64,000 bases of DNA, from NCBI RefSeq assembly GCF_021353295.2, contig NZ_CP120635.1, positions 310,001-374,000 on the forward strand. The letters are read 5' to 3'. Below, piece by piece: positions 13,596-23,767 of this stretch. This DNA comes from Pseudodesulfovibrio thermohalotolerans (lineage in GTDB: Bacteria; Desulfobacterota; Desulfovibrionia; Desulfovibrionales; Desulfovibrionaceae). The position numbers and the translations under genes are program-made. How positions within the stretch are numbered: the stretch's first letter is position 1; every line of letters starts with the position of its first letter. Under the pieces are notes generated by a model. It had not been told where the DNA came from. It was given only the letters and a program-made list of their open reading frames with translations, and did no database searches.

Positions 13596-13889
13596 AGAAT
13601 GCCTCCGGCGGCCAGAGGGGAAACTTTTGAAAAAGTTTCCCCTCTGGACTCCCCTTCAAAACTTCTTGTCGCCGCTTCGCGGGATACGGCCATTGCGCCA
13701 GTCTCAACCTCTCAACAGACGTTTGTTTAAATCTGCCCAGATACAATGCGTTGCTGGCCCCCCCTATTTCATTGCGAAGCGATATAAAAAGTTTGGGAAA
13801 AGAAGAGGATGGGGGTTCGGGGGAAGGGGAGGAACTAATCCTTTTCAAAGGGTTTTTCCTCCCCTTCCCCCGGCCGCCGGAGGTATTCT
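13596..13889 (+). repeat. Inverted-repeat element, copy A (MITE-like, double hairpin)
   Basis: This ~294-bp element occupies the whole gap between convergent ogt and the copZ-like gene. Its 18-bp ends (13596-13613 and 13872-13889) are inverted repeats with one mismatch. Just inside each end is a large hairpin: perfect 16-bp arms at 13612-13627/13632-13647, and 17-bp arms at 13818-13834/13856-13872. Its interior is clearly homologous, in reverse orientation, to 23768-24059. It encodes no protein. It probably serves as terminator for both flanking genes. Confidence 0.85.
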
Positions 13890-13890
13890 T

Positions 13891-14088
13891 CTACCCCACG
13901 TATTCGAAGCCGATCTTGTCGATGGCGTCTTTGACGGCGTCCTTGTCGATGGGGGACGGTTCCTCGTAGGTCACGTTGCCGGTGAGCAGGTCGACGGACA
14001 CGTTTTCCGCGCCCAGTTTTTCCATGGCTTCGGTGACGGACTTCACGCAATGCTGGCAGCTCATGCCTTTGACTTTCACGGTTGTCAT
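13891..14088 (-). CDS. copZ: Copper chaperone CopZ-like heavy-metal-associated protein
   Basis: A single HMA domain of 65 aa with the metal site GMSCQHC (C11 and C14) and the usual beta-alpha-beta-beta-alpha-beta pattern. It probably carries Cu(I) to CopA. AAGGAG lies five bases before the ATG. It lies 23 bp downstream of copA on the same strand, so the pair is an operon. Its stop codon abuts repeat element A. Confidence 0.93.
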   Translation of the reverse strand: MTTVKVKGMSCQHCVKSVTEAMEKLGAENVSVDLLTGNVTYEEPSPIDKDAVKDAIDKIGFEYVG

Positions 14089-14111
14089 GACGACTCCTTG
14101 TGTGCTGAGGT

Positions 14112-16610
14112 TTATCCCTTGAAAAAGCGCAGCCTGAGGGCGTTGGTGACCACGGTCACCGAGCTCATGGCCATGGCCGTGCCCGCGATCATCGGGTTGA
14201 GCGTGGGGCCGCCGAAGACGTGCAGGACGCCTGCGGCCACCGGGATGCCGATGACGTTGAAGGCGAAGGCCCAGAACAGGTTTTCCTTGATATTGCGCAT
14301 GGTCGCCCTGGACAGGTTCAGGGCGGTCAAAATGGCGCGAAGGTCCGAGTGCATAAGGACCACGTCGCCGGATTCCACGGCCACGTCGATGCCCGAGCCC
14401 ATGGCGATGCCGATGTCCGCGCGCGCCAGGGCGGGCGCGTCGTTGATGCCGTCGCCGACCATGGCCACCTTGCGGCCTTCGGCCTGAAGCCGGGCCACTT
14501 CCTCGGCCTTGCGGTCGGGCAGGACCCCGGCGACGACCTCTTTGATGCCCGCGCGTTCGGCGATGACCTCGGCGTTGACCTTGCTGTCGCCGGTGAGCAT
14601 GACCGGGGCGATCCCGGCCCGTTTCAGGGCCTCCACCACCTCGGGGGTCTCGTCGCGCATTTCGTCGGCAATGGCGAACAGGGCGTTGAGTTTGTTCTCC
14701 GAGGCGAAGTAGACCACGGTTGCTCCCTGCTTTTCGTAATGGCCCACGGCCTCCTCGGCAAAGCCGTCCTCGCCGAAGCCGAGCCCGTGCTCGCGCATGA
14801 GGGTCCAGTTGCCGATCATGACCTCACGGTAGCCGATTTTGGCCTTGATGCCCTTGCCGGGGATGGCCTCGAAGTCATCGGGTTCGGGAAATTCCAGGTC
14901 CTTTTCCTCGGCGTAGCGCACGATGGCCCGGGCAAGGGGATGCTCGGACCGGCTTTCGGCGGCGGCCGCGAGGTAGACGGCTTCGGTCTGGGCCATGGTC
15001 CCCCTGACCATGGTTATGGCTGCCAGCTCGGGCCGCCCGTGGGTCAGGGTGCCGGTCTTGTCGAAGACCACGGTGTCGAGGGAACCTGCTTCCTCCAGGG
15101 CGCGGCCTGATTTGATGAGCACGCCGAGCTGCGCACCCCGTCCGGCGGAGACCATGATGGACATGGGCGTGGCCAGTCCCATGGCGCAGGGGCAGGCGAT
15201 GACCATGACGGCCACGAAGATGCGCAGGGAGAACGGGAAGCCCGCCTGGCCGATGAAGTACCAGGCCAGTCCTGCGGCGAGGGCGGTGAGCATGACCGCG
15301 GGCACGAAATAATAGCTGATTCGGTCCGCTAGGCTGGCGATGGGGGCCTTGGACCCCTGGGCCTCCTGCACGAGCCGGATGATCCGGGCGAGCACGGTGT
15401 CGCTGCCAACGTGGTCGGCGCGCATGGTCAAGGCGCCTGAGGCGTTCAGGGTGCCGCCCGCCACGGTGTCGCCCGGCTGCTTGCCGACGGGCATGGGCTC
15501 GCCGGTGAGCATGGATTCGTCCACCGATGAACGTCCCTCCGTGACGGTGCCGTCCACCGGGATGCGTTCGCCTGGCCTGATGAGCAGCAGGTCGCCCGGC
15601 TCCACCTCGTCGAGGGAAATGGATATCTGTTCGCCGTCGCGGACCAGGGTGGCCGTGTCCGGGGCGAGCTGCATGAGCGCCCGGATGGCGTCCGAGGTCT
15701 TGAGCTTGCTCCGCGCCTCGAAATACTTGCCCAGGGAGATCATGGCGATGAGCACGGCGGCGGATTCGAAGTACAGGTCCATGGCCAGGACGTGCGGATC
15801 GCCCATGCCGAGCAGGAGCGCGATGGTGTTCCACAGGGAATAGAGGAACGCCGCGCCCGTGCCCATGGCCACCAGGGAGTCCATGTTCGGACCGCCGCGC
15901 AGCAGGGCCGGGATGCCCTGGAGGTAGAAGTTGCGGCCCGACCAGACGACCGGGAGAGTCAGCAGGAGCTGGACCAGGGCGAAAGTTGCCGGGGAGTGCA
16001 TGGGGTCGAGAAAGGCGGGCAGGGGCATGCCCCACATGTGTCCCATGGACAGGACCAGCAGGGGTAGGGCGAAGCAGAACGCCGGGATGAGGGCCCGTTT
16101 CTGGGCATTCAGCCGTTCCTCGGCCTCGCGGCGGCGTTTTTCGAAGAGGTCGGACGCCTCGCTGCGCACCTCGGAAGAAAAGCCCGCGCCCGAGATGGCC
16201 TCGCGAATTTCCCGGCGGGAGACCAGGGAGGGGTCGAAGACGAAATTGCCGGTCTCGGCCGCCAGATTGACCGAGGCCGAGGACACGCCGCCCAGACCTC
16301 CGACCACCCGCTCGATGCGTGCGGAACAGGCCGCGCAGTGCATCCCGCCGAGATCGAGATCCAGGGTGGACAAGCCGCCAGCTTCGGCCTCGGGCTCATC
16401 CCGGAATTCGGCTTCGAAGCCAAGCCCCTTTATCCGCTCGCCCACCTGCTCGGCGGTCACGACGTCCGGATCGTAGGAGAGTTCCATGGTCTCGGCGGCC
16501 AGGTTCACGGACACCTCGTCCACACCCTCCATCTTGCCGACCACCTTTTCGATGCGCGCCGAGCAGGCCGCGCAGTGCATTCCCTTTACCTGTGCCGATG
16601 CTTTCTTCAT
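14112..16610 (-). CDS. copA: Copper-exporting P1B-type ATPase CopA
   Basis: This Cu(I) efflux ATPase (832 aa) has two N-terminal HMA domains (CAAC at residues 13-16 and 92-95). Eight membrane segments follow, with the CPC ion site ([13 protein letters not shown]). The TGEP actuator motif, the DKTGTLT phosphorylation site, the SEHPLA nucleotide-binding motif and [10 protein letters not shown] are all intact. The two CxxC sites are nearly identical ([12 protein letters not shown]). I chose the ATG at 16610 over an in-frame TTG six codons upstream. Confidence 0.97.
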   Translation of the reverse strand: MKKASAQVKGMHCAACSARIEKVVGKMEGVDEVSVNLAAETMELSYDPDVVTAEQVGERIKGLGFEAEFRDEPEAEAGGLSTLDLDLGGMHCAACSARIERVVGGLGGVSSASVNLAAETGNFVFDPSLVSRREIREAISGAGFSSEVRSEASDLFEKRRREAEERLNAQKRALIPAFCFALPLLVLSMGHMWGMPLPAFLDPMHSPATFALVQLLLTLPVVWSGRNFYLQGIPALLRGGPNMDSLVAMGTGAAFLYSLWNTIALLLGMGDPHVLAMDLYFESAAVLIAMISLGKYFEARSKLKTSDAIRALMQLAPDTATLVRDGEQISISLDEVEPGDLLLIRPGERIPVDGTVTEGRSSVDESMLTGEPMPVGKQPGDTVAGGTLNASGALTMRADHVGSDTVLARIIRLVQEAQGSKAPIASLADRISYYFVPAVMLTALAAGLAWYFIGQAGFPFSLRIFVAVMVIACPCAMGLATPMSIMVSAGRGAQLGVLIKSGRALEEAGSLDTVVFDKTGTLTHGRPELAAITMVRGTMAQTEAVYLAAAAESRSEHPLARAIVRYAEEKDLEFPEPDDFEAIPGKGIKAKIGYREVMIGNWTLMREHGLGFGEDGFAEEAVGHYEKQGATVVYFASENKLNALFAIADEMRDETPEVVEALKRAGIAPVMLTGDSKVNAEVIAERAGIKEVVAGVLPDRKAEEVARLQAEGRKVAMVGDGINDAPALARADIGIAMGSGIDVAVESGDVVLMHSDLRAILTALNLSRATMRNIKENLFWAFAFNVIGIPVAAGVLHVFGGPTLNPMIAGTAMAMSSVTVVTNALRLRFFKG

Positions 16611-16639
16611 GTTGATAACCTTTTTCAATTGGTGAACCC

Positions 16640-16668
16640 AATATGGACACTCGGGCCGGGTTTGGCAA
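16640..16668 (-). promoter_or_regulatory. Candidate promoter of copA-copZ
   Basis: On the minus strand TTGCCA (16663-16668) and CATATT (16640-16645) are separated by 17 bp, about 30 bp before the copA ATG. No clear CueR or CsoR palindrome is visible in the spacer. The 230-bp gap back to recQ holds nothing else I recognise. Confidence 0.4.
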
Positions 16669-16840
16669 GGGGGAATGGGAACTGGGACGTCCGGGCGGGG
16701 CGGTTTGCGCTGTCAGCGCGCCCTTTGTGGCCGTTTGATGGCGGGCGCGGGGAAAGCCAGATGAAGGATGCCGCCAGATGCGGGTCGACGCGTCGGACGG
16801 GCCGATGAAAAAGCAGGGCGGAAGGACCTGTGCGGACGGG

Positions 16841-19057
16841 CTAGGCCCGGTCCAGGCCCGCCTTGACCAGTCGAAGCAGGTCGTAGGGAACCGCGCCTTC
16901 CAGGGTTTCGAAGACCGGATTGAGGGCCGAGACGCCCTTGGAGCGGAATTCACGCAGCGTCGATTCCACCTTTTCCAGTTCGGCGTCCGGCAGGTTGACC
17001 GCGCGGCGGTAGTCGATTTTGTCCATGTTCACGGCCAGGATGAGATGCCGCCAGATGGACGATGCCTTGAGACCGCGCTTTTCGGCCACCGCCTCGATGT
17101 CGCCGAGTTCGAGAAAGAGGTCCAGGGTGGCCTGGGCCGTGGCCGTGAAATCAGGTTTCTCCGCCGCCTCCCGTTTGCGTGCGTCGCGCACGTCCTGGGG
17201 TATTTCAGGGATGTTCGCGGGCCTGCCGTGTTCCTCCTCATGGGCCTTGAGGCATTCCAGGAACGTCTGGCCGAATCGCTCCAGCTTGCTCGCGCCCACG
17301 CCCGACATGCAGCCGAACTCCTCCAGGTCGCGGGGCCGGTAGCGCACGAATTCAAGCAGGGTCTTGTCCGCGAAGATGGCGTAAGGTGGCACGGATTGGG
17401 TCTCGGCCAGGGACAGGCGCAGTTCGCGCAGCCGGTCGAACAGCGTCTCGGCCTCCCAACTCGTCAGGATATCCTCGGCCAGGACCGGCTTCCGGCTTTT
17501 CTTCTTTCGAGTCCGCGAGGGCAGGACGGGGTCCTTGCGCAGCCGCACCGGCCGTTCGCCCTTGAGCACGGGCCAGGACCGTTCGTTCAGGGCCAGGGCG
17601 TTGAACCTGTCGAGGTCCACGGAGACCAGCCCGGCGGCCAGCAGTTGGCGGTACACGGACTTCCATTCGTCCCGGCTCAGGTCCTTGCCGATGCCGTAGG
17701 TGGACACCTTGTCGTGATTGAAGCGGATGACCTGGTCGGTCCGCGCCCCGGTCAGGACCTGGGCCAGGTGTTCGACGCCGAACCGCTGTTCGGTGCGGAA
17801 GATATTGGACAGGGCCTTTTGGGCGGTCACGGTGCCGTCGTAGGTTTCCACCGGGGTCAGGCAGTTGTCGCAGTTGCCGCACGGCTCGATGTGTTCGCCG
17901 AAATAGGCCAGCAGGGCCTGGCGGCGGCACGAGGCGGTTTCGAGGTAGGCGAAGAGCGAACCGAGCTTGGCGTGTTCCAGCCGCTTGCGCGTCTCTCCCG
18001 CCTCTCCGGCGTCGATCATGGAGCGCAGGACCGCGATGTCCTGCATCCCGTAGCACATCCAGGCCGAGGCGGGCAGGCCGTCACGCCCGGCGCGGCCCGT
18101 TTCCTGATGGTACGCCTCAAGGGACTTGGGCGGCTCCAGGTGACAGACGAAGCGCACGTTGGGTTTGTCCACGCCCATGCCGAAGGCCACAGTGGCGACC
18201 ATTATCACCCCTTCCTCGCGCATGAATCGTTCCTGGTTCTCGAACCGTTCCGTCGCGGACAATCCGGCGTGGTAGGGCAGGGCGTTGAATCCGTTGTTGC
18301 ACAGGAACTCGGCGGTCTGCTCCACCTTCTTCCGGGAGAGGCGGTAGACGATGCCCGCGTCGTTCGGATGGTTCTCGTCGAGGAACCGTTTCAACATGCG
18401 CGTGGGGTTCTTCTTGGGGACCACTGTGTAGGTGATGTTGGGCCGGTCGAATCCCGTGGCGAAGACTCGCGCGTTCTCCAGGCGCAGGTTGTGCACGATG
18501 TCCGCCTGGGTCGGTTCGTCCGCGGTAGCGGTCAGGGCCAGCCTCGGCACGTCCGGGAAACGTTCCCCGATGACGGACAGCCGGGTGTATTCCGGCCGGA
18601 AGTCGTGTCCCCATTGGGACACGCAGTGGGCTTCGTCGATGGCGAAAAGTGAGGGGTTGCAGCGGGCGATCAGGTCGAGGAAGCCGGGTTTGCACAGTCG
18701 CTCCGGGGCCACGTAGAGCAGGTCGAGCTGCCCGTTCAGGGCCATCTGCTCGATGTCGCGGGCCGTTCCCGGGTCCATGGCGGAATTGAGGCAGGCGGCG
18801 CGTACCCCCATTTGGGTCAGTCCCTGGACCTGGTCCTGCATGAGCGCGATGAGCGGCGAGATGCAGACGCCCACGCCGGGCCGCAGGATGGCCGGGATCT
18901 GGTAGCACAGGGATTTGCCGCCGCCCGTGGGCATGAGCACCAGGGAGTCGCCGCCGTTCATGACGTGGTCGATGACGGCCTCCTGCAACCCGATGAAGGC
19001 GGGAAAGCCGAATACCGAGGAGAGGACGTCGCGCGGGGTGGGAGCGGAACCGGACAT
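16841..19057 (-). CDS. recQ: ATP-dependent DNA helicase RecQ
   Basis: This 3'-5' DNA helicase of recombination repair (738 aa) has Walker A PTGGGKS at residues 43-49 and a DEAH box at 141-144 followed by [11 protein letters not shown]. The RecQ zinc cysteines ([13 protein letters not shown]...CGNCDNC), a winged-helix domain and an HRDC domain ([10 protein letters not shown] to [13 protein letters not shown]) follow. About 100 extra C-terminal residues resemble a helix-turn-helix domain ([14 protein letters not shown]) found in some RecQ and WRN-like proteins. Confidence 0.96.
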   Translation of the reverse strand: MSGSAPTPRDVLSSVFGFPAFIGLQEAVIDHVMNGGDSLVLMPTGGGKSLCYQIPAILRPGVGVCISPLIALMQDQVQGLTQMGVRAACLNSAMDPGTARDIEQMALNGQLDLLYVAPERLCKPGFLDLIARCNPSLFAIDEAHCVSQWGHDFRPEYTRLSVIGERFPDVPRLALTATADEPTQADIVHNLRLENARVFATGFDRPNITYTVVPKKNPTRMLKRFLDENHPNDAGIVYRLSRKKVEQTAEFLCNNGFNALPYHAGLSATERFENQERFMREEGVIMVATVAFGMGVDKPNVRFVCHLEPPKSLEAYHQETGRAGRDGLPASAWMCYGMQDIAVLRSMIDAGEAGETRKRLEHAKLGSLFAYLETASCRRQALLAYFGEHIEPCGNCDNCLTPVETYDGTVTAQKALSNIFRTEQRFGVEHLAQVLTGARTDQVIRFNHDKVSTYGIGKDLSRDEWKSVYRQLLAAGLVSVDLDRFNALALNERSWPVLKGERPVRLRKDPVLPSRTRKKKSRKPVLAEDILTSWEAETLFDRLRELRLSLAETQSVPPYAIFADKTLLEFVRYRPRDLEEFGCMSGVGASKLERFGQTFLECLKAHEEEHGRPANIPEIPQDVRDARKREAAEKPDFTATAQATLDLFLELGDIEAVAEKRGLKASSIWRHLILAVNMDKIDYRRAVNLPDAELEKVESTLREFRSKGVSALNPVFETLEGAVPYDLLRLVKAGLDRA

Positions 19058-19282
19058 GGGGAGTCAACCTAGGGCAAAGGGGCGGGGATGGCAATGCCTC
19101 GGCGTGGGGGGCGATCCCGTGACGACGCCGCGTTCGGCCAACCGGGGCGCGGGCACTCTCCGCCCTTGCCAGGGGCGGCGGGCATGTATATCCTCTCTAT
19201 TCTTCGGCACTGTGCGAGGCCCCGGGGCCGCCATGCCGCCGCTTCGTCCGCCACCATTCAACCTTCGGGATACTCCGCGCAT

Positions 19283-20692
19283 ATGTTTCAATTCACTCGC
19301 GACGACAGGACCGCCGGTCTTTACACCATCACCGTCTCCCAGTTCGCCCTGGTCTTCATGCTTTCGGCCGTGGCCGTGGCCGTGCCTGCCCTGGGCCGGG
19401 AGTTCGGCGCCAGCGCGTCCCAGCTCGGCCTGGTGGAATCGGGCTACATCTCGGCCGTGGCCATGCTCCTCTTTCCGGTGACCCGGCTGTCGGACAAAAT
19501 CGGGCGCGGCAGCACCTTTGCCTTCGGCATGGGGCTGTTTACGGTCCTGAGCATGATCCTGCCCCTGAGCAACACCATTTCCCAGTTCATCGTCCTGCGC
19601 GTGTTCCAAGGCTGCGGCGGGGCCATGATGGTATCCACCGGCCTGGCCCTCATCGCGGATATGTATTCTGGTCCGGGACGGGCCAAGGCCATGGGCATCG
19701 CTTCGGCCGGGGTCTATCTGGGGCTTTCCATGGGGCCGTGGCTTGGCGGGCTCATCGTCACCCACCTCGGGTGGCGCTGGATATTCTACGGCGGGGCCAT
19801 CCCCTGCGCCGTCGGCCTGTTCCTCTCGATAAGAACCCTGCCGGTAAAGCCGGTCATCAGGCACGGCGTGCGCTTCGACTTCGGCGGGGCGATTTTCATC
19901 GCTCTGGGCATGATCCTGCTCTCCCAGGGCGGTTCGCACCTGGACGGATCGAGCGGCGCGCTCATGCTCGTGGGCGGCATCTTCTTCCTTCTCTGCTTCG
20001 CCTTCTGGGAGGGGAGGGCCAAGGCGCCGCTTCTCAGCCTGGCCCTGTTCAGCGGCAATCCGGCGTTTTCTCTGGGATCGGCCGCCCAGTTCATCAGCTA
20101 CGCGGCCATTTACGGCATCACCTTTCTGCTTTCGCTGTACCTCCAGGTGGCCCAGGGCATGACCGCCAGCGACGCCGGGCTTCTTCTTATGGTCCAGCCG
20201 GTCATGCAGGTCATTCTTTCGCTCGTGAGCGGCAAGTGGTGCGAGCGGTGGTCCCCCCACCTCGTGGCCACGGTCGGCATGGGCATAGCCACGGCGGGAC
20301 TGGGCGCGGCCATCTTTCTGGGCGTGTTCCCGTCGTTGTGGTTCGCGGGCCTGATTCTGGCCTTGTGCGGCGCGGGAAGCGCCATGTTCGCCACGGCCAA
20401 CATGGCGGTCATCATGGGCGCGGTCACCCGTGAGAACTACGGCGTGGCCTCGGCTGTGGTGGCGGCTATGCGGACCACGGGCATGACCGTCAGCCTGGTC
20501 TTCATCAGCGGCGTGTTCGCCGTCATCATCGGCCCGGCGGCCCTGACGGCCGAGAACGCCGACGTGTTCATCAGGGCCATGTACACGGCCTTCATCGCCC
20601 TGACCGTGTTCAGCGCGTTGGGCGTGCTCATGTCTGCCAAGGGGCGGCTGCGCACCCGAGCGGGCGGGGGCGGTCCGGACGCGGGAAATTAG
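19283..20692 (+). CDS. MFS multidrug transporter, DHA2-like (14-segment)
   Basis: A major facilitator of 469 aa with about 14 hydrophobic segments. The MFS loop motif appears as RLSDKIGRG after segment 2, and the antiporter motif region GPWLGGLIV after segment 5. This pattern fits proton-driven drug efflux, but the substrate cannot be read. I placed the start at MFQFTRDD (19283), where family similarity begins; no strong Shine-Dalgarno is visible. It is divergent from recQ across 225 bp with no obvious operator. Confidence 0.88.
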   Translation: MFQFTRDDRTAGLYTITVSQFALVFMLSAVAVAVPALGREFGASASQLGLVESGYISAVAMLLFPVTRLSDKIGRGSTFAFGMGLFTVLSMILPLSNTISQFIVLRVFQGCGGAMMVSTGLALIADMYSGPGRAKAMGIASAGVYLGLSMGPWLGGLIVTHLGWRWIFYGGAIPCAVGLFLSIRTLPVKPVIRHGVRFDFGGAIFIALGMILLSQGGSHLDGSSGALMLVGGIFFLLCFAFWEGRAKAPLLSLALFSGNPAFSLGSAAQFISYAAIYGITFLLSLYLQVAQGMTASDAGLLLMVQPVMQVILSLVSGKWCERWSPHLVATVGMGIATAGLGAAIFLGVFPSLWFAGLILALCGAGSAMFATANMAVIMGAVTRENYGVASAVVAAMRTTGMTVSLVFISGVFAVIIGPAALTAENADVFIRAMYTAFIALTVFSALGVLMSAKGRLRTRAGGGGPDAGN

Positions 20693-20705
20693 GAAGCGTT
20701 TCATG

Positions 20706-20741
20706 AAAAAAGGCCGCCCCGTCAGGGGCGGCCTCGTTGTT
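20706..20741. terminator. Bidirectional terminator between convergent genes
   Basis: Nine-base-pair GC-rich arms (20712-20720 and 20725-20733) enclose GTCA. They are flanked by AAAAAA on the left and TCGTTGTTT on the right, so the hairpin can end both the MFS gene and the convergent gene at 20743. Confidence 0.8.
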
Positions 20742-20742
20742 T

Positions 20743-21159
20743 CTAGACCACGCCGGTAAGCATGTTGCCCGGCGGCGGAAGGATTTGGGCTCTGGCCTTG
20801 GCATAAGCGGCCAGGGCGGACTTGATCCGGCCGGGCGAGGGTGCGCCGCTGCCGACGCCGTCCATCTTCCGATCGCGGAAGGCGGCCCCGTCCACGCCGA
20901 TCTCGGCGCGCAGGTTCTCCACCTCGGCCTCGGTCATGAAGGCCCGCGCCTTTTGCTCCTGCTCGCGCACGGAGCGCGACAGGGACGGGTCGAGGACCGT
21001 GGTTTCCTCGCGGTAGTCCAGGCCGAACCTGCCCAGCCGGAAGCCGAACGACGTTGTCGTCGTCCTGGCCTGGGGGCGCACCGTCTTCCGTTCCATCCGG
21101 CGTTCGGCCAGGGAATCGGTCTTGCGGTATTGTTCGGCAGCCTGCGAGGGTATCCTCAT
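20743..21159 (-). CDS. Hypothetical protein
   Basis: I do not recognise this 138-aa protein. It is soluble and basic at its N-terminus (PSQAAEQYRKTDSLAERRMERKTV), with Phe/Gly in the middle (TSFGFRLGRFGLDY). A charged helical stretch (REQEQKARAFMTEAEVENLRAE) is followed by a Gly/Pro-rich end. The ATG at 21159 has GGGAG six bases upstream; the longer reading to 21216 lacks one. No cysteines are visible in the chosen reading. The good ribosome site, own terminator and codon use make it likely real. Confidence 0.65.
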   Translation of the reverse strand: MRIPSQAAEQYRKTDSLAERRMERKTVRPQARTTTTSFGFRLGRFGLDYREETTVLDPSLSRSVREQEQKARAFMTEAEVENLRAEIGVDGAAFRDRKMDGVGSGAPSPGRIKSALAAYAKARAQILPPPGNMLTGVV

Positions 21160-21235
21160 GCCCGTCTCCCGTGTCCGGCCTCTTTTTGGCGACAAAAAAA
21201 GGCCGAGGCATTGCATAAGGCAGCCCGGCCGTCCC

Positions 21236-21251
21236 TGTGACCCATGTCACG
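21236..21251. promoter_or_regulatory. CRP/FNR-family-like palindrome upstream of nfnAB
   Basis: TGTGA-N6-TCACg matches the CRP/HcpR-type half-site arrangement in nine of ten positions. It lies about 100 bp before the -35 box of nfnA and 77 bp upstream of the divergent hypothetical gene. The controlling regulator is not in the window. Confidence 0.45.
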
Positions 21252-21308
21252 CTCTGTCCAGAGGGACCCGTGGTTTTCCGTCTCCCGTCCATGGGAGTTG
21301 GCAAATCC

Positions 21309-21326
21309 AAATCGATCAGTCGATTT
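21309..21326. promoter_or_regulatory. Perfect inverted repeat upstream of the nfnA promoter
   Basis: AAATCGA-TCAG-TCGATTT has perfect 7-bp arms and sits 23 bp upstream of the nfnA -35 box. It is a plausible operator for an unknown regulator. Confidence 0.4.
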
Positions 21327-21349
21327 AACCATAGTCTTTTGGCCCGATT

Positions 21350-21379
21350 TTGACAACCCTGGCCGTTTGGAGCTACTAG
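21350..21379 (+). promoter_or_regulatory. Candidate sigma70 promoter of nfnAB
   Basis: A perfect TTGACA (21350-21355) is followed after 18 bp by TACTAG (21374-21379), about 77 bp before the nfnA start. The -35 is strong and the -10 moderate. Confidence 0.5.
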
Positions 21380-21456
21380 CTTAGACCCTGCCGCTGAATT
21401 TTTTTCGGTGTCCCGAAGGGATGGGGATTTGTCATTCCAACAACGAGAGAGTCCAC

Positions 21457-22305
21457 ATGGGTTACAAGATTCTGAAAAAAGAGGAGCTGATCCCGGGGCA
21501 GACCACCATGATGGTCATTGAGGCCCCCCAGGTCGCCCTCAAGGCCAAGCCCGGTAATTTCGTCATGCTCCGCGTGAGCTCAAACGGCGAGCGCATTCCC
21601 CTGACCATAGCGGATTGCGACAGGGAAAAAGGAACTATAACAATAGTCTATCTGGTCGTGGGCAAGACCACGGCCGAGATGAACACCCTGTCCGAGGGCG
21701 GCGAGTTCCTGGACGTCTGCGGCCCCCTCGGGCGGCCCACCCACATCGAGAAGTCCGGCACCGTGGTCTGCGTCGGCGGCGGCACCGGCATCGCGGCCAT
21801 GCACCACATCGCCAAGGGCCACGTGGAGGCGGGCAATCGGGTCATCGCCATCATCGGCGCGCGCTCCAAGAACCTCCTCCTGTTCTGTTCCGAACTTTCT
21901 TCGTTCTGCCCCGAGGTGCGCATCGCCACGGACGACGGTTCCGAGGGCCACAAGGGGTTCGTCACCGAAGTCCTGCAGGACATCCTGGAAACTGAGGACG
22001 AGGTCGCCGAGGTCGTCGCCATCGGCCCGGTTCCCATGATGGAGGCGGTCTGCCGCGTGACCCTGCCCTTCCAGGTCAAGACCACGGTGTCGCTCAACTC
22101 CATCATGGTGGACGGGATCGGCATGTGCGGCGCCTGCCGCTGCACCGTGGGCGGCAAGACCCTTTTCGCCTGCGTGGACGGGCCGGAATTCGACGGCCAC
22201 AAGGTGGATTTCGCCGAGCTCAAGACCCGGCTGTGGCAGTTCAAGGAGCAGGAAGAGGAATCCATGGAATTGTTCAGCAAGGAGTGTCAGTGCCATGGCC
22301 GATAA
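21457..22305 (+). CDS. nfnA: NADH-dependent ferredoxin:NADP oxidoreductase, small subunit
   Basis: This is the FAD and [2Fe-2S] subunit (282 aa) of the electron-bifurcating NfnAB transhydrogenase. That enzyme couples NADPH oxidation to NAD and ferredoxin reduction, or the reverse, in the cytoplasm. The ferredoxin-reductase fold (ERIPLTIADCD, GGGTGIAAMHHIAKG) and the C-terminal cluster cysteines (GMCGACRCTVGGKTLFAC) are visible. I chose the ATG at 21457 (MGYKILKKEEL) after GAGAGAG. It overlaps nfnB by 11 bp. Confidence 0.93.
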   Translation: MGYKILKKEELIPGQTTMMVIEAPQVALKAKPGNFVMLRVSSNGERIPLTIADCDREKGTITIVYLVVGKTTAEMNTLSEGGEFLDVCGPLGRPTHIEKSGTVVCVGGGTGIAAMHHIAKGHVEAGNRVIAIIGARSKNLLLFCSELSSFCPEVRIATDDGSEGHKGFVTEVLQDILETEDEVAEVVAIGPVPMMEAVCRVTLPFQVKTTVSLNSIMVDGIGMCGACRCTVGGKTLFACVDGPEFDGHKVDFAELKTRLWQFKEQEEESMELFSKECQCHGR

Positions 22306-23710
22306 GAAAAAGAAGAAAATTCGCAGCCGTACCCCCATGCCCCATCAGGACCCCATGGTCAGGGGCGGAAATTTCGACGAAGTGGCCCTGGGCTACTCCC
22401 GCGAGCAGGCCCTGATCGAGGCCGAGCGGTGTCTGCAATGCAAGAAGCCCACCTGCCAGGACGGCTGTCCGGTAAATATCGACATCAAGACCTTCATCGG
22501 CTGCATCGTGGACGACGACCTGCAAGGCGCTTTCGACACCATCCGCCGGACCAACTCCCTGCCCGCGGTCTGCGGCCGGGTCTGTCCCCAGGAGAACCAG
22601 TGCGAGGGCAGTTGCGTCCTCGGCAAGAAGCACGAGCCCGTGGCCATCGGACGGCTGGAACGCTACGTGGCCGATACCTACGCGGCCCGGTCCGCCTGCG
22701 AGGAAGTCACCGACCTTTCCACTTGCGCGCTTGAGCGCGAGGATATCAAGGTGGCCTGCATCGGCTCCGGCCCCTCCTCCCTGACCGTGGCCGGATATCT
22801 GGCCGGGCGCGGCATCAAGGTGGACGTGTTCGAGGCCCTGCACGAGCCGGGCGGGGTGCTTCTCTACGGCATCCCGGAATTCCGTCTGCCCAAGGCCGTG
22901 GTCGCCCGCGAGCTGGACGGCCTGCGCAAGCTCGGTGTGACCTTCCGCACCAACTGGGTGGGCGGCAAGACCATCACCGTCCGCGACATGTTCGAACAGG
23001 GATACGCCGCCGTGTTTATCGGCGTGGGCGCGGGACTGCCCCGTTTCCTGAACGTGTCGGGCGAAAATCTGGTGGGCGTGTTCTCGGCCAACGAGTATCT
23101 GACCCGCGTTAATCTCGGGCGGTCCTACGATTTTCCCAATTACGACACCCCGGCCTACAAGGCCCGGCGCGTGGCCGTCATCGGCGCGGGCAACGTGGCC
23201 ATGGACGCGGCCCGCACCGCCCTGCGCATGGGCGCGAAGGAAGTCTCCATCGTCTATCGCCGGAGCGAGGACGAAATGCCCGCCCGCCGCGAGGAAATCC
23301 AACACGCCGTGGAAGAGGGCGTCAAAATCCGCTGCCTGTGCGGGCCGCTGTCCTTCCATGGAGACAACCAGGGCAGGATCAAAGCCATGACCGTGCAGAA
23401 AATGGCCCTTGGCGAACCCGACGATTCCGGCCGCTGCTCCCCGGTCTGTCTTGAGGGCGAAACCGAGCAGATCTCCTGCGACATGGCCGTCATCGCCGTG
23501 GGCACCCGGCCCAATCCCATCCTCTTGGAAGCCACCCCGCAACTCGCGCTGAACAAATGGGGCTATGTCGAGGCCGATCCCGAGACCGGCGAAACCTCCA
23601 TCCCCAATGTCTTCGCCGGAGGCGATATCGTCACCGGCGCGGCCACCGTCATCTCCGCCATGGGCGCGGGACGCCGGGCCGCAAAAGCCATCGCCGACCG
23701 CCTGCTGTAA
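22295..23710 (+). CDS. nfnB: NADH-dependent ferredoxin:NADP oxidoreductase, large subunit (GltD-like)
   Basis: This is the bifurcating-FAD, NADPH-binding and 4Fe-4S subunit (471 aa) of NfnAB, homologous to the small subunit of glutamate synthase. Cluster-binding cysteines occur in CLQCKKPTCQDGCPV and CGRVCPQENQCEGSCVLG. Two dinucleotide folds follow (CIGSGPSSLTVAGYLAG, VIGAGNVAMDAARTALRMG). No gltB neighbour exists, and pairing with nfnA supports NfnB rather than glutamate synthase. A terminator follows at 23736. Confidence 0.93.
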   Translation: MADKKKKKIRSRTPMPHQDPMVRGGNFDEVALGYSREQALIEAERCLQCKKPTCQDGCPVNIDIKTFIGCIVDDDLQGAFDTIRRTNSLPAVCGRVCPQENQCEGSCVLGKKHEPVAIGRLERYVADTYAARSACEEVTDLSTCALEREDIKVACIGSGPSSLTVAGYLAGRGIKVDVFEALHEPGGVLLYGIPEFRLPKAVVARELDGLRKLGVTFRTNWVGGKTITVRDMFEQGYAAVFIGVGAGLPRFLNVSGENLVGVFSANEYLTRVNLGRSYDFPNYDTPAYKARRVAVIGAGNVAMDAARTALRMGAKEVSIVYRRSEDEMPARREEIQHAVEEGVKIRCLCGPLSFHGDNQGRIKAMTVQKMALGEPDDSGRCSPVCLEGETEQISCDMAVIAVGTRPNPILLEATPQLALNKWGYVEADPETGETSIPNVFAGGDIVTGAATVISAMGAGRRAAKAIADRLL

Positions 23711-23735
23711 CGGGCTGCGGCGTTTACGCTGTAAG

Positions 23736-23767
23736 AAAACCCCCCCGCACCTAGGTGCGGGGGTTTT
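23736..23767 (+). terminator. Rho-independent terminator after nfnB
   Basis: The stem CCCCGCAC/GTGCGGGG with loop CTAG is flanked by AAAA and TTTT. It lies 26 bp after the nfnB stop codon and abuts the left end of repeat element B. Confidence 0.85.

Noticed and set aside
22295..23710. Annotation as glutamate synthase small subunit (gltD)
   Set aside because: No gltB is adjacent, and the partner gene is an NfnA-type flavin/2Fe-2S subunit overlapping it, so NfnB is the better call.
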